From Acetatifactor muris (lineage in GTDB: Bacteria; Bacillota; Clostridia; Lachnospirales; Lachnospiraceae), in NCBI GenBank assembly GCA_023664365.1, contig JAMPFR010000001.1, positions 66,074-130,073 on the forward strand: a stretch of DNA of 64,000 bases, in the 5' to 3' direction. How positions within the stretch are numbered: the first letter of the stretch is position 1; each line of letters begins with the position of its first letter. Position numbers and translations under genes: made by a program. Below are positions 63,498-64,000 of this stretch, piece after piece. Below the pieces are notes generated by a model. It saw only the letters and a program-made list of their open reading frames with translations. It was not told where the DNA came from and ran no database searches.

Positions 63498-64000
63498 GTG
63501 GCGGAGAAACAAGGAAAAAGTACGGGAAGAACTGCAGGGAAGGCTGCCTACGGGGGCGGCGGAGAAAACGCCGGGGGGCTTTCCAGGGGAATCGCCCTGG
63601 AAATACTGCTTACCCTGGAGCGGGAGAAGCAGTATTCCAACCGTCTGATTAAGGCGGCGCTGGACAAGTATGATTATCTTGACAGCCGGGACAAGGCATT
63701 TATCAAGCGGCTGACGGAGGGAACCCTGGAAAGGCAGCAGGAGCTGGATTATTATCTGGACGCCTTTTCTTCTCTTCCGGTGAAAAAGATGAAGCCTTTT
63801 ATCCGGTGTCTTCTGCGTATGAGCGTCTATCAGATACTTTACATGGAAGCCGTGCCGGACAGCGCGGCGTGTAACGAGGCCTGCAAGCTGGCGGCAAAGC
63901 GCGGTTTCGGCTCCCTCAGAGGCTTTGTCAACGGTATCCTGCGGAACATATCCGGAAAGAAGGACAGCCTGCCCCTGCCGGATGAGAGCAGTGAACCCGT
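63498..64000 (+). CDS. rsmB: 16S rRNA m5C967 methyltransferase RsmB, 5' part, cut by window edge
   Basis: GTG start at 63498; 167 codons visible. After a G/K-rich 35-residue lead the NusB-like N-terminal domain is clear: RGIALEILLTLEREKQYSNR, DSRDKAFIKRLTEGTLERQ, LRMSVYQILYMEAVPDSAAC and FGSLRGFVNGILRNI. The catalytic domain lies beyond the window. Usual neighbour of fmt. Confidence 0.9.
   Translation, partial: MAEKQGKSTGRTAGKAAYGGGGENAGGLSRGIALEILLTLEREKQYSNRLIKAALDKYDYLDSRDKAFIKRLTEGTLERQQELDYYLDAFSSLPVKKMKPFIRCLLRMSVYQILYMEAVPDSAACNEACKLAAKRGFGSLRGFVNGILRNISGKKDSLPLPDESSEP

Overview
The window looks like a chromosome segment of a Lachnospiraceae-type clostridium. The best markers are the SCIFF peptide with its radical SAM maturase beside a fused SecDF, the style of the clostridial housekeeping genes (murE, priA, def, fmt, rsmB), strong AGGAGG-type ribosome binding sites, and family assignments throughout. 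No rRNA, tRNA, CRISPR array or intact insertion sequence was recognised. All family names rest on motifs read by eye, not on database searches.

Layout. 1-2.5 kb: an ABC permease cut by the window edge and its ATPase. 2.5-4.7 kb: a Cache-type chemoreceptor with a direct-repeat promoter and a structured leader. 4.8-5.1 kb: a compact type I toxin-antitoxin locus (29-residue holin-like toxin, convergent antisense RNA). 5.2-10.5 kb: an FtsX-type permease, ATPase, OmpR-type regulator and histidine kinase; the kinase sensor domain carries eleven 18-bp repeats. 10.5-15.8 kb: tandem promoters, hisS, a GNAT acetyltransferase, aspS, then a LytTR regulator and GHKL kinase coupled by 4-bp overlaps. 15.9-24.7 kb: two pairs of ABC exporter half-transporters around a phosphopantetheinyl transferase, then a Nim-like flavoprotein. 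24.8-27 kb: a coiled-coil protein behind a near-perfect sigma-28 promoter, and an AI-2E-family exporter on the minus strand. 27.2-31.5 kb: an amidase leading into pstSCAB.

31.5-48.9 kb is the accessory part. It begins with wreckage: an Abi fragment, a nucleoside hydrolase start joined to a sugar-permease fragment, a shattered GH1 enzyme and a GH78 rhamnosidase without its C-terminus. Next to it are an AraC-family regulator and a DUF3791/DUF3990/small-protein operon that looks like an ADP-ribosyltransferase toxin module. An apparently intact glycan locus follows: GH3, circularly permuted GH3, GH94 phosphorylase, a clan-A-like hydrolase and a GPH-type sugar transporter. Three promoters here (before the GH1/GH78 debris, before the first GH3, before the clan-A hydrolase) share one architecture: two TTRCAATA-like half-sites exactly 20 bp apart, then a -10 box after exactly 19 bp. 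This defines a likely regulon of the neighbouring AraC protein.

48.9-64 kb is core genome: DegV, a CNNM/CorC-type membrane protein, a TIGR04086-like membrane protein, SCIFF and its maturase, SecDF, a very long 136-bp hairpin, an SGNH hydrolase, murE, priA, def, fmt, a membrane zinc peptidase and the start of rsmB, which runs off the end.
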